From: Syngnathus acus
Lineage: Eukaryota; Chordata; Actinopteri; Syngnathiformes; Syngnathidae
Assembly: GCF_901709675.1 (NCBI RefSeq)
Contig: NC_051095.1
Span: 4,651,956-4,715,955 of the forward strand
Length of the DNA stretch: 64,000 nt
Direction of reading: 5' to 3'
The position numbers were made by a program, and so were the translations under genes. Positions 58,467 to 63,800 of this stretch are shown here, piece by piece. A model generated the notes under the pieces. That model worked only from the letters and a program-made list of their open reading frames with translations. It made no database searches and was not told the DNA's origin. Each line of letters opens with the position of its first letter. Within the stretch, counting starts at the first letter, position 1.

Positions 58467-60819
58467 TGTCTTCATCCTATATATAAAATTAATCTACTGT
58501 CTTTATCCTCCTCATAATTTCCTTCTTTGTGTCATTTTCAGCGTGGCCCTAAAACCGGTTGTCAGACAGAAACAAAGCACAAACAGTGATTTGGTTGTAC
58601 CAAAAATCGACATAGCGCCACAGAAAGAGACAATTTTATCAGGACGGACAACACACGAAATGCCCACAAAAAACAAACAAACAAACAAACAAAAACAGGA
58701 CGGTATTTGTTATATTGTGGTCATGCTCCGCATTGGGTACTCACTGATGTCTAGAAAGCCCTGTCATAACTCAAAACTTGGGTTGGAACAAATAAAAACT
58801 TCTGCATTCACCCACCCACTCACGCATGCACTACTCCAAAATTGTTCAAGAGATTGGCTTCTGGGATTAAACTTTAGGATGAACCCGAAAATGCAATATA
58901 AACCTGACAGACGAGCGGAATTTGACCTCATGTAAACTGTTGTGGCCACTGAGTTCGAACAAAACTACGACTCGGGGGCCATTTGCGGCCCATTGTCCAT
59001 TTTAGACGGTCCGCGGCAAATACTAAAAATAAAAAAAAATAAAAAAAGGAATGCGAGTCGACATCTTGGGAAACTTTTTTTGCCATTCAGTTACTGCAAG
59101 AGAAAATGCAAGTTGCGGGATAAAGCACTGAAATAATGGACAGGTTTCCATTCAAAAGATTAGAGAAAATGAAATTAATAATCTCTTTTTGGGAGTAGTG
59201 TTCTCACACACACAAGCACGCTCAATAAGGATAGCCTCATTTAATACAATTTCAAACATTTTCTTAGCCATGCTCGTAAGATGGTGGAAAGCGAGGGAAA
59301 TGTTTGTGTCACGGGATGAACGTCGTCGACGTGCCAAGCCATGCGATTCACTCTGATAAGATGTTAAAAAGCCATTGCAGAAATCCTGAGGGTTGACACA
59401 GGAAATGAATACAAGTCTTATCAGAGCTCTTCTGTCACACCTTTCACATGGAGGTGGAGGGCGGATCCGTGTTTCAGCCGGAATGAAAATGCAGTACACT
59501 ATACGGACAACCGTATCGTCGGCGTAATTGCCAAACCGGTGGAAGGAAATTTTAGATGACATTTGGTTGAATATGGTTGTCCATGTGGAGTACATGTGGA
59601 GCAAGCTGCCATGAAGCAAAAGGAAATGATTCATCTGTTACGAAATTGAAATCATTTTTTACATGTAATAAGAGATTGGCTGTATTTATTTTGATTTGTT
59701 GAAACTCATGTAAGCCCCAATTTCGTGCTAGGTCAGGTTTGAATGCTTCGAGTAAATTATTAGCGTGTTGCCACCAAAATGATTGATTTTTTTTTTGTAA
59801 ACAAAATTTCTGCACGGCTGGCTGAGCATTTTTCCTCCTTTCATATGCCCAATAAGATCTAATTTCTATCGAGTGGATTATATTATTATATATTATTTAT
59901 CATATTATTAGTGCGCTGTTACCAATATGTATAATGCAATTTGGGTGGTATGATGACTTTCTCCATTATGGTATTTGATGGATATACTTATTTTACACAT
60001 TCACTTGCTTTTATTGAGCAAGAAAAATATGAAAGTAATTACATTTTATTTTTCAGTCAGTGCATTAATAAGGTCCATTTTTCTTGTTGATAGCGGCGGA
60101 GGCAGCAGAGCTTTTATTTTACTTGTGTGTATTACACGGTTGCTAACTTCATTGCGTCATGCTTAACAGTTGTGTTATTTTGCACTTCAATTTGTTTTGA
60201 TCAAAGCGCAAAACCGATGGGAATTGTAAGTTTTATTTGGTTTCTTACAAACCAATCCAAAATTCAGATTAAGTTGTTAGTGTTTCATTGAGGACAATTT
60301 TGTTGTTTTGCTGTCGTGCTGCCCGCCAAAATAAAAGCAAATCAATGTTTTTAACTGCCTTTCAACCATATTTATGGCTATTTTCATTTTGTTTTCTTTC
60401 TTTAATCCATCAATAAGCTTCTTTTGCTATGAACTAAACATATTGCTTGAACGGACCTCACGATTAGCGTTTCTCGGGCTCCGATGGACAATCTAGCTGC
60501 CGCGAACACGACATGAAATCCAAACCCGAGCGACACGCGTGTGAACAACAGCCGGCCTCTCTCTTGCTTTCGTGGCAGCTTTGAGGGATGGATTTGCGTT
60601 TGTGCTTGCAGCCCTCAAGCAGTGCAAAGTGTTTCTCAGCGAGCATTTTACATCAGAACAATAGACCTAATACCTCGAATCGCTGGTTGCTCACTTTCTT
60701 CCCCTTCTTGTTCCATACGATCTTGGGACGTGGGTCGCCAGTGGCCTGGCAGATGAAGGAGGCCACGCCGCCCTGTACGCCCGTTTGGTCGTTGGGCGTT
60801 CGTAAAAACTTTGGCGGCG
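17250..60819 (-). CDS. ptprd: Receptor-type tyrosine phosphatase delta (LAR family), 35 exons, 5' end outside window
   Basis: Single-pass cell-surface phosphatase, known in mammals as a presynaptic adhesion receptor that binds partners such as IL1RAPL1, IL1RAP, Slitrks and SALMs and dephosphorylates phosphotyrosine. Joining the 35 exons gives one open frame of 5,699 nt. Counting from the first full codon, the order is Ig1 (cysteines 23 and 76), Ig2 (125 and 185 with mini-exons), Ig3 (235 and 280), eight FN3 domains (about 300-1120), a furin-like site, a membrane helix (about 1250-1271), D1 (catalytic Cys about 1539) and D2 (Cys about 1830), then stop. The length fits human PTPRD (about 1,912 residues) minus the signal peptide. 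Teleosts often carry two copies (a and b); I cannot tell which this is. Assignment to delta rather than sigma or LAR rests on residues throughout, including the juxtamembrane words. Confidence 0.97.
17571..17706 (-). CDS. ptprd: ptprd exon 34: D2 P-loop
   Basis: 136 nt, acceptor GCACAG, donor GAG|GTACT, phase 0 at its end. It completes [10 protein letters not shown] and encodes [38 protein letters not shown]. Confidence 0.97.
17847..18001 (-). CDS. ptprd: ptprd exon 33: D2 with WPE loop
   Basis: 155 nt, acceptor TTTTCAG, donor GTAG|GTAAG. It encodes [20 protein letters not shown] and [20 protein letters not shown], ending ISVHC. WPE in place of WPD is the second substitution typical of the inactive D2. 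The active-site-like Cys is kept. Confidence 0.97.
18330..18455 (-). CDS. ptprd: ptprd exon 32: D2
   Basis: 126 nt, phase 0 at both ends, acceptor TCCCAG, donor AGG|GTAAG. It encodes [40 protein letters not shown] and AR, essentially identical to mammalian PTPRD. Confidence 0.97.
18519..18645 (-). CDS. ptprd: ptprd exon 31: D2
   Basis: 127 nt, acceptor CTCAG, donor AGG|GTATG. It encodes [20 protein letters not shown] and [20 protein letters not shown], ending GR, phase 0. Confidence 0.97.
18712..18890 (-). CDS. ptprd: ptprd exon 30: D2, N-terminal part
   Basis: 179 nt, acceptor GTGCAG, donor ACAG|GTAAA. It encodes [38 protein letters not shown] and [20 protein letters not shown] replaces the KNRY of D1; this Tyr-to-Leu change is one of two known to silence LAR-family D2 domains. 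Confidence 0.97.
19250..19535 (-). CDS. ptprd: ptprd exon 29: D1 P-loop and C-terminal half
   Basis: 286 nt, acceptor TCGACAG, donor AAG|GTTGG. It completes the signature [10 protein letters not shown] with the phosphate-binding Arg, then [20 protein letters not shown], the Q-loop region [17 protein letters not shown] and TGMELEFK. It ends in phase 0 at the D1-D2 linker. Confidence 0.97.
19536..22144 (-). other. Intron 28 of ptprd, no feature recognised
   Basis: Mostly unique-looking sequence between the two halves of D1. A short GT-rich tract lies at 21909-21930. No exon, RNA gene or clear transposon was recognised. Confidence 0.6.
22145..22299 (-). CDS. ptprd: ptprd exon 28: D1 with WPD loop and catalytic cysteine
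   Basis: 155 nt, acceptor TTGTAG, donor GCAG|GTAGC. It encodes [20 protein letters not shown], with the WPD general acid Asp, then [20 protein letters not shown] and PMVVHC. The catalytic Cys (about residue 1539) is the last full codon. The following Ser codon is split to exon 29. Confidence 0.98.
22362..22481 (-). CDS. ptprd: ptprd exon 27: D1
   Basis: 120 nt, phase 0 at both ends, acceptor TGGCAG, donor AAA|GTAAGTAAG. It encodes [20 protein letters not shown] and [20 protein letters not shown]. Confidence 0.97.
22564..22739 (-). CDS. ptprd: ptprd exon 26: D1
   Basis: 176 nt, acceptor ATCAAG, donor AGG|GTAAG. It encodes [19 protein letters not shown], then [19 protein letters not shown] and [20 protein letters not shown]. 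The acceptor tract is pyrimidine-poor, but phase and homology fix it. Confidence 0.96.
22740..24949 (-). other. Intron 25 of ptprd, A/T-rich block and pyrimidine-rich block
   Basis: 22790-23050 is strongly A/T-rich with many AAATAAA-like words. 23380-23600 is C-rich on the plus strand. A 12-nt G run lies at about 24780-24791. Nothing coding was recognised. Confidence 0.55.
24950..25073 (-). CDS. ptprd: ptprd exon 25: D1, N-terminal part
   Basis: 124 nt, acceptor CCACAG, donor GACG|GTATA. It encodes [20 protein letters not shown] and [21 protein letters not shown] carries the tyrosine that forms the phosphotyrosine recognition loop, as expected for an active domain. Confidence 0.97.
25512..25609 (-). 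CDS. ptprd: ptprd exon 24: wedge region before D1
   Basis: 98 nt, acceptor TGACAG, donor GAG|GTGAG, phase 0 at its end. It encodes [20 protein letters not shown] and [13 protein letters not shown], the helix-turn-helix wedge just before the first catalytic domain. Confidence 0.96.
25610..28507 (-). other. Intron 23 of ptprd, no extra exon found
   Basis: Mammalian PTPRD can carry a 14-residue insert (SDDSGYPGNLHSSS) at this junction. I looked for a 42-nt phase-1 exon that would encode it and did not find one. No transposon was recognised with confidence. Confidence 0.5.
28508..28620 (-). CDS. ptprd: ptprd exon 23: juxtamembrane region
   Basis: 113 nt, acceptor CTGCAG, donor CCG|GTGAG. It encodes [19 protein letters not shown], then [35 protein letters not shown] is specific for PTPRD within the family. 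It ends in phase 1 and can be joined directly to exon 24 (PG-MASHPP). Confidence 0.96.
28799..28810 (-). CDS. ptprd: ptprd 12-nt juxtamembrane microexon (SKPD/R)
   Basis: Twelve nucleotides, CAAACCCGACAG, with acceptor ATGGAACAG and donor GTAAGA. Inclusion gives LLYK-SKPDR-KRAES, as in the long human form. Skipping gives LLYK-R-KRAES. Both keep the frame because the split codon is rebuilt either way. TTGCTGAC lies just upstream of the acceptor, the type of UGC-containing context described for neuronal SRRM4-dependent microexons. Confidence 0.93.
29644..29804 (-). CDS. ptprd: ptprd exon 21: transmembrane segment
   Basis: 161 nt, acceptor TTTTAG, donor AGAG|GTGAG. It encodes [28 protein letters not shown] and the hydrophobic helix [20 protein letters not shown], followed by YK. 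The helix sequence and [13 protein letters not shown] are diagnostic of PTPRD. It ends with two bases of a split Arg/Ser codon. Confidence 0.97.
30892..31101 (-). CDS. ptprd: ptprd exon 20: membrane-proximal region with furin-like site
   Basis: 210 nt, acceptor CTGTAG, donor AAC|GTGAG, phase 0 at both ends. It encodes [38 protein letters not shown] and [24 protein letters not shown] fits the R-x-[KR]-R proprotein cleavage site at which LAR receptors are cut into two non-covalently held subunits. A 21-nt C run lies 40 bp upstream of the acceptor. Confidence 0.95.
31102..32651 (-). other. Intron 19 of ptprd with poly-G/C run
   Basis: A 21-nt G run (C run on the transcribed strand) occupies 31142-31162, forty bases upstream of the exon 20 acceptor. 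31440-31990 is A/T-rich. No gene recognised. Confidence 0.6.
32652..32745 (-). CDS. ptprd: ptprd exon 19: membrane-proximal ectodomain
   Basis: 94 nt, acceptor TTTCCAG, donor GAG|GTAGG, phase 0 at its end. It encodes [20 protein letters not shown] and [11 protein letters not shown]. Its acceptor region is repeated twice more just upstream (see the triplication at 32741-32955). Confidence 0.95.
32741..32955 (-). repeat. Tandem triplication of the exon 19 acceptor region
   Basis: The plus-strand block beginning GCCCTGGAAAG, followed by GTTCAGATCAGGAAAAG and an A/T tail, occurs three times, at 32743, 32826 and 32914 (spacing 83 and 88 bp). The first copy includes the last bases of exon 19 and its acceptor CTTTCCAG. 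The second and third copies lie in the intron upstream. Use of the second copy as acceptor reaches a stop (TAG) within three codons. Confidence 0.9.
33243..33499 (-). CDS. ptprd: ptprd exon 18: FN3 domain 8, second part
   Basis: 257 nt, acceptor ATCCAG, donor CCG|GTAAG. It encodes [20 protein letters not shown], then [38 protein letters not shown] and EKV. It is phase 0 at its start and phase 2 at its end. Confidence 0.96.
33660..33945. mobile_element. TAAGGCGCACC-type MITE, copy 1
   Basis: Several copies of TATAAGGCGCACCGGATTAT point one way, and the far end carries the inverted word AGGTGCGCCTTATAGTGCGG followed by AAAATACGGTA. This is a repeat commonly seen in fish genomes, probably a non-autonomous DNA transposon. 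It sits between exons 17 and 18. The exact left end is unclear. Confidence 0.7.
33980..34077 (-). CDS. ptprd: ptprd exon 17: FN3 domain 8, first part (NAGNAG acceptor)
   Basis: 98 nt with donor ACG|GTGAG. The acceptor reads TAGCAG. Using the CAG gives [10 protein letters not shown], as in human PTPRD, and is the boundary given here. Using the upstream TAG (exon end 34080) adds one alanine, [11 protein letters not shown], in frame. The body encodes [19 protein letters not shown]. Confidence 0.92.
34399..34986 (-). CDS. ptprd: ptprd exon 16: FN3 domains 6 and 7
   Basis: 588 nt, acceptor CCATAG, donor CAAG|GTATG. FN6 begins [20 protein letters not shown] and has [19 protein letters not shown], matching PTPRD. 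FN7 begins [19 protein letters not shown], with [20 protein letters not shown] and the end QIRTQPLDQ. It leaves a split codon for exon 17. Confidence 0.97.
35180..35297 (-). CDS. ptprd: ptprd exon 15: FN3 domain 5, last part
   Basis: 118 nt, acceptor CAACAG, donor GCAG|GTACG, ending in phase 1. It encodes [20 protein letters not shown] and [18 protein letters not shown]. It joins either exon 13 directly or the 27-nt microexon. Confidence 0.96.
35532..35558 (-). CDS. ptprd: ptprd 27-nt microexon in FN5 (WEYDDSTDH)
   Basis: Twenty-seven nucleotides with acceptor CTAATCAG and donor GTGAGT. Phase 0 at both ends adds WEYDDSTDH between DDAQ and EMIISELL. Human PTPRD has a very similar insert, WEFDDTTEH, at the same place. 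Skipping keeps the frame. The exon is acidic and lies in the loop before the last FN5 strands. Confidence 0.93.
35715..35908 (-). CDS. ptprd: ptprd exon 13: FN3 domain 5, first part
   Basis: 194 nt, acceptor CCCCAG, donor CAG|GTACC, phase 0 at its end. It encodes [39 protein letters not shown] and stops at DDAQ. This is the point where mammals insert a nine-residue alternatively spliced peptide. Confidence 0.96.
35909..36500 (-). other. Intron 12 of ptprd, A-rich
   Basis: A-rich sequence on the plus strand at 36230-36370. Open frames here are low complexity. Nothing else recognised. Confidence 0.5.
36501..36806 (-). CDS. ptprd: ptprd exon 12: FN3 domain 4
   Basis: 306 nt, acceptor AAGCAG, donor GACG|GTATG. 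It encodes [31 protein letters not shown] and [18 protein letters not shown], ending RTEED. FN4 to FN7 are all present as exons, so the long ectodomain form can be made. Confidence 0.96.
36807..38724 (-). other. Intron 11 of ptprd, contains a MITE
   Basis: Apart from the MITE at 37746-38141, an octamer ATGCAAAT lies at 37574-37581. No exon was recognised. Confidence 0.5.
37746..38141. mobile_element. TAAGGCGCACC-type MITE, copy 2
   Basis: Same family as the copy at 33660, here about 396 bp. It starts CTATAAGGCGCACCGGACTA and ends with the inverse AGGTGCGCCTTATAGTCCGG then AAAATACGGTA. The middle is A/T-rich and unlike the first copy, suggesting an internal insertion or a longer family member. 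Confidence 0.7.
38725..38869 (-). CDS. ptprd: ptprd exon 11: FN3 domain 3, second half
   Basis: 145 nt, acceptor TTTCAG, donor ACAC|GTAGG. It encodes [18 protein letters not shown], then [16 protein letters not shown] and ends SAETPQT. The donor is chosen because the split codon then joins exon 12 as QPSGPPTEV; a downstream GTGACG at 38696-38701 (plus-strand coordinates) would break the match. Confidence 0.93.
38933..39078 (-). CDS. ptprd: ptprd exon 10: FN3 domain 3, first half
   Basis: 146 nt, acceptor GCCTAG, donor GAG|GTAAC, phase 0 at its end. It encodes [20 protein letters not shown], the core tryptophan (SWVAP) and [13 protein letters not shown]. Confidence 0.95.
39336..39917 (-). CDS. 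ptprd: ptprd exon 9: FN3 domains 1 and 2
   Basis: 582 nt, acceptor TTGCAG, donor GGAG|GTGAG. FN1 begins [18 protein letters not shown] and has [22 protein letters not shown]2 begins [15 protein letters not shown] and has [17 protein letters not shown]. One long exon carries both domains without an intron, and ends in phase 1. Confidence 0.97.
39918..41510 (-). other. Intron 8 of ptprd, no feature recognised
   Basis: Intron between Ig3 and FN1. No microexon, RNA gene or transposon was recognised. Confidence 0.5.
41511..41780 (-). CDS. ptprd: ptprd exon 8: Ig3
   Basis: 270 nt, acceptor GGCAG, donor AAAG|GTACC. It encodes the whole third Ig domain: [20 protein letters not shown], the cysteines in NITCVAV and NYTCVAM, and ends ITVK. 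The segment [19 protein letters not shown] matches PTPRD better than PTPRS or PTPRF. Confidence 0.97.
41781..43427 (-). other. Intron 7 of ptprd with POU-octamer pair
   Basis: 42040-42770 is very A/T-rich. 42890-43300 is less biased and has TTTAATTAATATCC and two octamers ATGCAAAT at 43273-43280 and 43284-43291, about 140 bp downstream of mini-exon B. It may be a conserved non-coding element; this is inference. Confidence 0.4.
43428..43439 (-). CDS. ptprd: ptprd 12-nt microexon (mini-exon B, ELRE)
   Basis: Twelve nucleotides, AGCTGCGAGAAG, with acceptor CCCCTTCAG and donor GTTAGT. In phase 1 it adds ELRE between LYVR and VRRVPPRFS, identical to mammalian meB in the Ig2-Ig3 linker. In mammals this insert changes linker flexibility and the choice of postsynaptic ligand. 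Confidence 0.94.
43440..44331 (-). other. Intron 6 of ptprd, no feature recognised
   Basis: Short intron leading into mini-exon B. A T run lies at 43738-43750. Nothing else recognised. Confidence 0.5.
44332..44442 (-). CDS. ptprd: ptprd exon 6: Ig2, second part
   Basis: 111 nt, acceptor AATAG, donor GAG|GTACG, phase 1 at both ends. It encodes [17 protein letters not shown], giving the second Ig2 cysteine, and ends in SAPANLYVR. The next junction is the mini-exon B site. Confidence 0.96.
44776..45345. mobile_element. hAT-like repeat (possible)
   Basis: The left part reads AAACTTTGGCCCCAGGGCCA then TTTGTGGCCCGC, and the right part TTTTTGGCCCTCCGAGGAAA then AACGTTTGCC. These words are typical of degraded hAT-family repeats in vertebrates. 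The middle is A/T-rich. The ends are approximate. Confidence 0.4.
45346..46721 (-). other. Rest of intron 5 of ptprd, low complexity
   Basis: Contains T runs at 45785-45802 and 45943-45963 and a G run near 46539. Open frames on both strands are products of purine/pyrimidine bias. No further microexon was recognised. Confidence 0.5.
46722..46739 (-). CDS. ptprd: ptprd 18-nt microexon (second part of mini-exon A)
   Basis: Eighteen nucleotides flanked by CACCCAG and donor GTAAGC. In phase 1 it encodes GGTPIR, identical to the second unit of mammalian meA. With the 9-nt exon it gives ESFGGTPIR inside Ig2. Used alone, or skipped, it keeps the frame, so four Ig2 variants are possible. Confidence 0.93.
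47247..47255 (-). CDS. ptprd: ptprd 9-nt microexon (first part of mini-exon A)
   Basis: Nine nucleotides, AATCCTTTG, between a poly-T tract with CTACAG and a strong donor GTAAGT. In the phase left by exon 3 it adds Glu-Ser-Phe without changing frame, giving RS-ESF-G. It corresponds to the ESI unit of mammalian meA, with Phe for Ile. The size is too small for chance to be excluded by translation alone, but phase, both splice sites, order and position all agree. Confidence 0.85.
47482..48165. mobile_element. CACTA-like non-autonomous DNA transposon
   Basis: 684 bp with terminal inverted repeats: CACTGTCAGAAATAGGGGTA at the left, and the inverse of CACTCTCAGAAAAAATCATC (reaching TTTAGGGGTAC) at the right. 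A TA dinucleotide flanks both ends. The centre is rich in GAACGTT and ACGTTCG words. It has no open frame of note. CACTG ends and the short target duplication suggest the CACTA/EnSpm group. Confidence 0.65.
48584..48772 (-). CDS. ptprd: ptprd exon 3: Ig2, first part
   Basis: 189 nt, acceptor CCCCAG, donor TCAG|GTAGG, phase 1 at both ends. It encodes [19 protein letters not shown], the first Ig2 cysteine ([16 protein letters not shown]) and GRIKQLRS. The exon stops exactly where mammalian PTPRD inserts mini-exon A, before GALQIEQ. Confidence 0.96.
49022..49318. mobile_element. hAT-type MITE, 297 bp
   Basis: It starts CAGTGGTTCCCAACCTTTTT and ends CCGGTGGTTGGGGACCTCTG, near-perfect inverted ends typical of hAT elements. 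Both ends carry 'GGACCGG' words. No clear 8-bp target duplication was seen. A truncated relative lies at 13632-13696. Confidence 0.8.
49319..51517 (-). other. Part of intron 2 of ptprd, no feature recognised
   Basis: No exon or transposon recognised between the hAT MITE and the minisatellite. Confidence 0.5.
51518..51965. repeat. Minisatellite, period about 106 bp, about four units
   Basis: Repeated words TTGCTAATTTTCTGATTTCG, GGGGAACATCGCAGCTTAGC and GTCACATGACTTGGACTTGA recur, with GTCACATGACT-like anchors near 51576, 51682 and 51787 (about 106 bp apart). Units are diverged, and one near 51830 is internally deleted. Confidence 0.8.
51966..57240 (-). other. Rest of intron 2 of ptprd
   Basis: A short direct repeat (TTTTTTTGTAAAG then TCTTTAATTT) lies at about 52945-52972 and 53049-53076. 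Two octamers lie at 57062-57069 and 57106-57113. GT repeats lie at 55963-55990. No exon was recognised in this long stretch. Confidence 0.5.
57228..57450 (-). pseudogene. LINE reverse-transcriptase fragment
   Basis: The minus strand encodes [11 protein letters not shown], then [20 protein letters not shown] and [26 protein letters not shown] is the RT motif around block B of L2-like non-LTR elements. Only about 70 residues remain; the following YADD block is absent, and no element ends are visible. It is a dead fragment in intron 2, close to the exon 2 donor. Confidence 0.75.
57490..57631 (-). CDS. ptprd: ptprd exon 2: Ig1, second half
   Basis: 142 nt, acceptor CTGCAG, donor GTG|GTACGT, ending in phase 1. 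It encodes [19 protein letters not shown] and the second Ig1 cysteine in [13 protein letters not shown], closing with TRLTVLR. Near-identical to the mammalian protein. A LINE fragment lies in the intron about 80 bp downstream of the donor. Confidence 0.96.
57632..58390 (-). other. Intron 1 of this window, first part, with G run
   Basis: A 17-nt G run occupies 57685-57701, about 54 bp upstream of the exon 2 acceptor on the transcribed strand (a C run there). The rest is unremarkable. Confidence 0.5.
58391..58465. repeat. (TA)n microsatellite
   Basis: About 75 bp of alternating TA with a single TTGTT interruption near 58401. Confidence 0.95.
58933..59045. mobile_element. hAT-like repeat fragment (possible)
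   Basis: GGGGGCCATTTGCGGCCCAT followed by TGTCCATTTTAGACGGTCCG is a word set seen in degraded hAT repeats, and resembles 44790-44850. No ends could be defined. Confidence 0.4.
59046..60673 (-). other. Rest of the intron before exon 2, no feature recognised
   Basis: No exon was recognised. A minus-strand frame with NYADDTVV near 59520 was considered as an RT remnant and left undecided. Confidence 0.4.
60674..60819 (-). CDS. ptprd: ptprd exon 1 of window: Ig1, first half
   Basis: 146 nt. Acceptor CGCAG, donor GAG|GTATT. It starts with two bases of a split codon, so an upstream exon ending in phase 1 lies beyond 64000. It encodes [13 protein letters not shown], the first Ig cysteine ([15 protein letters not shown]) and the lysine cluster [10 protein letters not shown]. 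In LAR-family Ig1 this basic loop binds heparan and chondroitin sulphate. It ends in RFE, as in human PTPRD. Confidence 0.95.
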
Positions 60820-63800
60820 CTGCGGGAGACGGAAGATTTGATTAGACAAACACAATATGTATTGTGAATCATTGTAGTACTCGGATCTTGAATATAACGT
60901 CAGATTTATTGGAAGGTGATCTCCATCTGTCCTCCTGCAGGGGTCACGGGCCTCCTTTTATCAATCACTTTGCGGCAGGCCATTAGGTAATGCCCACCAT
61001 CTGAAGTGGCTCATTTGTTTGTGAGCGTCGTGAGCGAAGACCAAATTAACCCGCAGGACTCGCCGATAAACAGACGGGCAGCTGGGCCTCCGCTGCTAGC
61101 GCAAATGAGTGCGGGATATCACCGTGACGTCTCTTCCAAATCGTCCACGCGCTAAAGATTCCACGTCATTTGGGGCCTGGCGGGAGCTGACGGGCAATTG
61201 ATACGGTGAGTGTGGGGTCCAGGAGGGATGGTGGTGGGGGTGGAGCCCGGTGGCACAATGGAGTAGCGACCGAGGCGTGACGTGGAGATAATGGCGTTTT
61301 CACAGACACGGCTGGCCAAATCGCCATCGCTCGCCCCGTTGTCACCGTGCTAGCACTGCAACAATACAGCGGACCCCGCCTATGGGCGCGTTGCCACTCA
61401 CAAATTCATTTTTTTTTTTCCTGTGCAACCTGAATTCACCATTTTAAAGAATATCGGAATTTCTGTGCTCTTGCTGTCATGCCTTGAGATGCTACATGAT
61501 GATGTCAAAGCTTTGAGTAATAGGAAAGTAGTTTTTGGCCAGTCGTGGGCAAATACATGTTTTTTAAAATAGATTGGATTGATTGGACCATCTTCGTTTT
61601 TATTTTTTTTTCCAGTGATGGGTGATCGTTTCTAAAATCTGATCATGTAAAGCCAAAGGATTATCATAATTGCCATTGCACAAAGCAAATGCGAGGGATG
61701 CACTACACAAAACATTCAATTGGCAACAGTCACCAGGGAGAAAGTGCTCAAAACAATTTGAAACTAACTGAAAAGATTCCTACTAAAACCTGTGACGGTG
61801 TTTCCCAAGAGATTAAGAGAGAGAAAAAAAAGATTCAAGCTCCATCTGTTCACCAAAGTATATGTTCAGAAACATGGACATGCATTTTAATTACCCCCAT
61901 GAGTTCTTGTTGAACAGCCTTGGGTCTGTTAAACTGCGTGTTAAGTTATTATTCTTTAAAAAAAAAAAAAAAAAACCTTGGATGAGGACCCACATGCTGC
62001 TTCACCCTGACTCAGATATTATTTCATGCACAAAGGAGGAATGATTGTTCAGCGCAAACGAGCTGCGTTGTGGCCACGGCAATCTTTTCCAGTCACCTTG
62101 GATAATGAACCACATGCTGCTTCACCTCCATCATCCAATAAAATATAGCAGCCCGGTGGATTTTTTATTCCTCTACGAATCCGATCGGACTTTTGTATAA
62201 AATATCTGTCAACCCGCAGCGTGTCTGGCGTTGCGCAACCGATGCTGTTTTTGGCACGTGCGCCTCCATTAAAAAGTTTCTTTGATGCGAGCTCGACCTA
62301 CAGCCAAAGTCGGCGTCATTCATCAGCGTTTCCAAGTGGCCCGACGGGGCCATGAAAGCACATGAATCAAAGAGCGCCAATAAAGCCACTTTCAGTTCCA
62401 TTCCGAGTTGGAGGGGGAGCCGGATTCATACAATCCCGCTGACTGACATGTTTAATTTCATTTGCATGAAAGGGGGCCATTTCCTCGCTGAATATTTAAC
62501 ATGCGGGGTGAGGCCGGGTTGCGCGGTCTGATAATTAATCCCGATGCACGCTGCACAATAACCGCGCTGCATTTTCAAGTGGAAGAAAAGAGCATTTAGG
62601 CGACGCCATTAACCTCCTCCGCCATCCTTTAGGCACGCCGATATTGATGAAGTTTCACCAAACGGCTAAAAACATCCACTCTGACCTCCCATTGCAAATA
62701 TGAGGAAACAAACAGCGGCGAGATAAACGGGCGGAACAAACGGTGGCGTTTTCTCGAGGGTTTGCCGCCGCCGCTTGCTATCTGCGGCATTGTGATAAAA
62801 AATGGGTCTTTTGTGACGCCGAGGGAAACAAACTCCGCATTGTGTGCGCTCACAAAGGGAGTTTTAGGCGCACAAGAAAAGGAGAGGAGCCGCGGCTTAA
62901 TTAGAAGCGTTGGCTGACTGGAGTCGCATGTTGGGCTGCGATCCTCGCCGGAAACCCGAATCATAATTCCAATTAGCAAAGACTTGAAAGGGGATTGGGC
63001 CCTGCCAATGTTTGTTCATTAGCACAACGGGAATAGGACGCTGATTCACGGGTGCCACCAAAGAGACTTTGTCAATGAGAGATGCGTGAAAATCAGCATG
63101 CAAATACGGAATTGGGAAGAAATAGGATTTCAACATTTTTGGGGATCTTCAAAAACAAACCGATTGCTACAAACACATCAACTTGACTCCAACACACAAG
63201 GAATTTAGAAATTTGGATGATTGGATTTTTTTTTGTGTCTCAGGAAAAGCCTCTTTATGTGATTAAAATCTTGTCAACAATCACCTTAAACTGATTACTT
63301 TCTAAGATATCTTGCCTTTCTCCAATCATCTGACAGGTTTTGGGTAAAAAATATCCACCACTAAGATTGTACGGGAAATCTCGTCCGGTTCTCGAAGTCG
63401 GCCATTTTAGGCTCAATTTGGCCATTTCAAAAACAGACTACATGTAATTTGTGTGATTGCTAGCTGATTGGAAGCGGCGATACGAGGCAGACGGAAGACG
63501 CTAAATTGCAAGAAAATTGTTACTTATGCAAAGCAATTGCTTCAAAATTCAGATGGTGACACACTTTGGAGCATTTAAGCTAGCACGCTTCAAATGCTCC
63601 CGTCCAACATTCAAGACTTTGCGAGACCCTCCGACAGCCGTCTCCGCTTTGTCTACACTTTGCAAAGGAAAACGAAAGAAAGGAAAAACTCGTTCTGCCC
63701 TCTCACGTCTTCATCGCCCTCCCCCCGTGGGACACATTAGTGCGCTAGTGGGATCCAGTTTGTCACTTAATAAAATGGCCCACTCAAACAGATGGCTCTA

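Noticed and set aside
59480-59560. NYADDTVV on the minus strand as RT motif YADD
   Set aside because: Flanking residues do not clearly match an RT, and it lies upstream of GVPQGS at 57350, the wrong order for one element; left undecided.
17250-60819. Assignment to PTPRS or PTPRF
   Set aside because: All share the architecture, but the juxtamembrane and membrane-proximal words ([39 protein letters not shown]) and the Ig3 and FN6 words match PTPRD.
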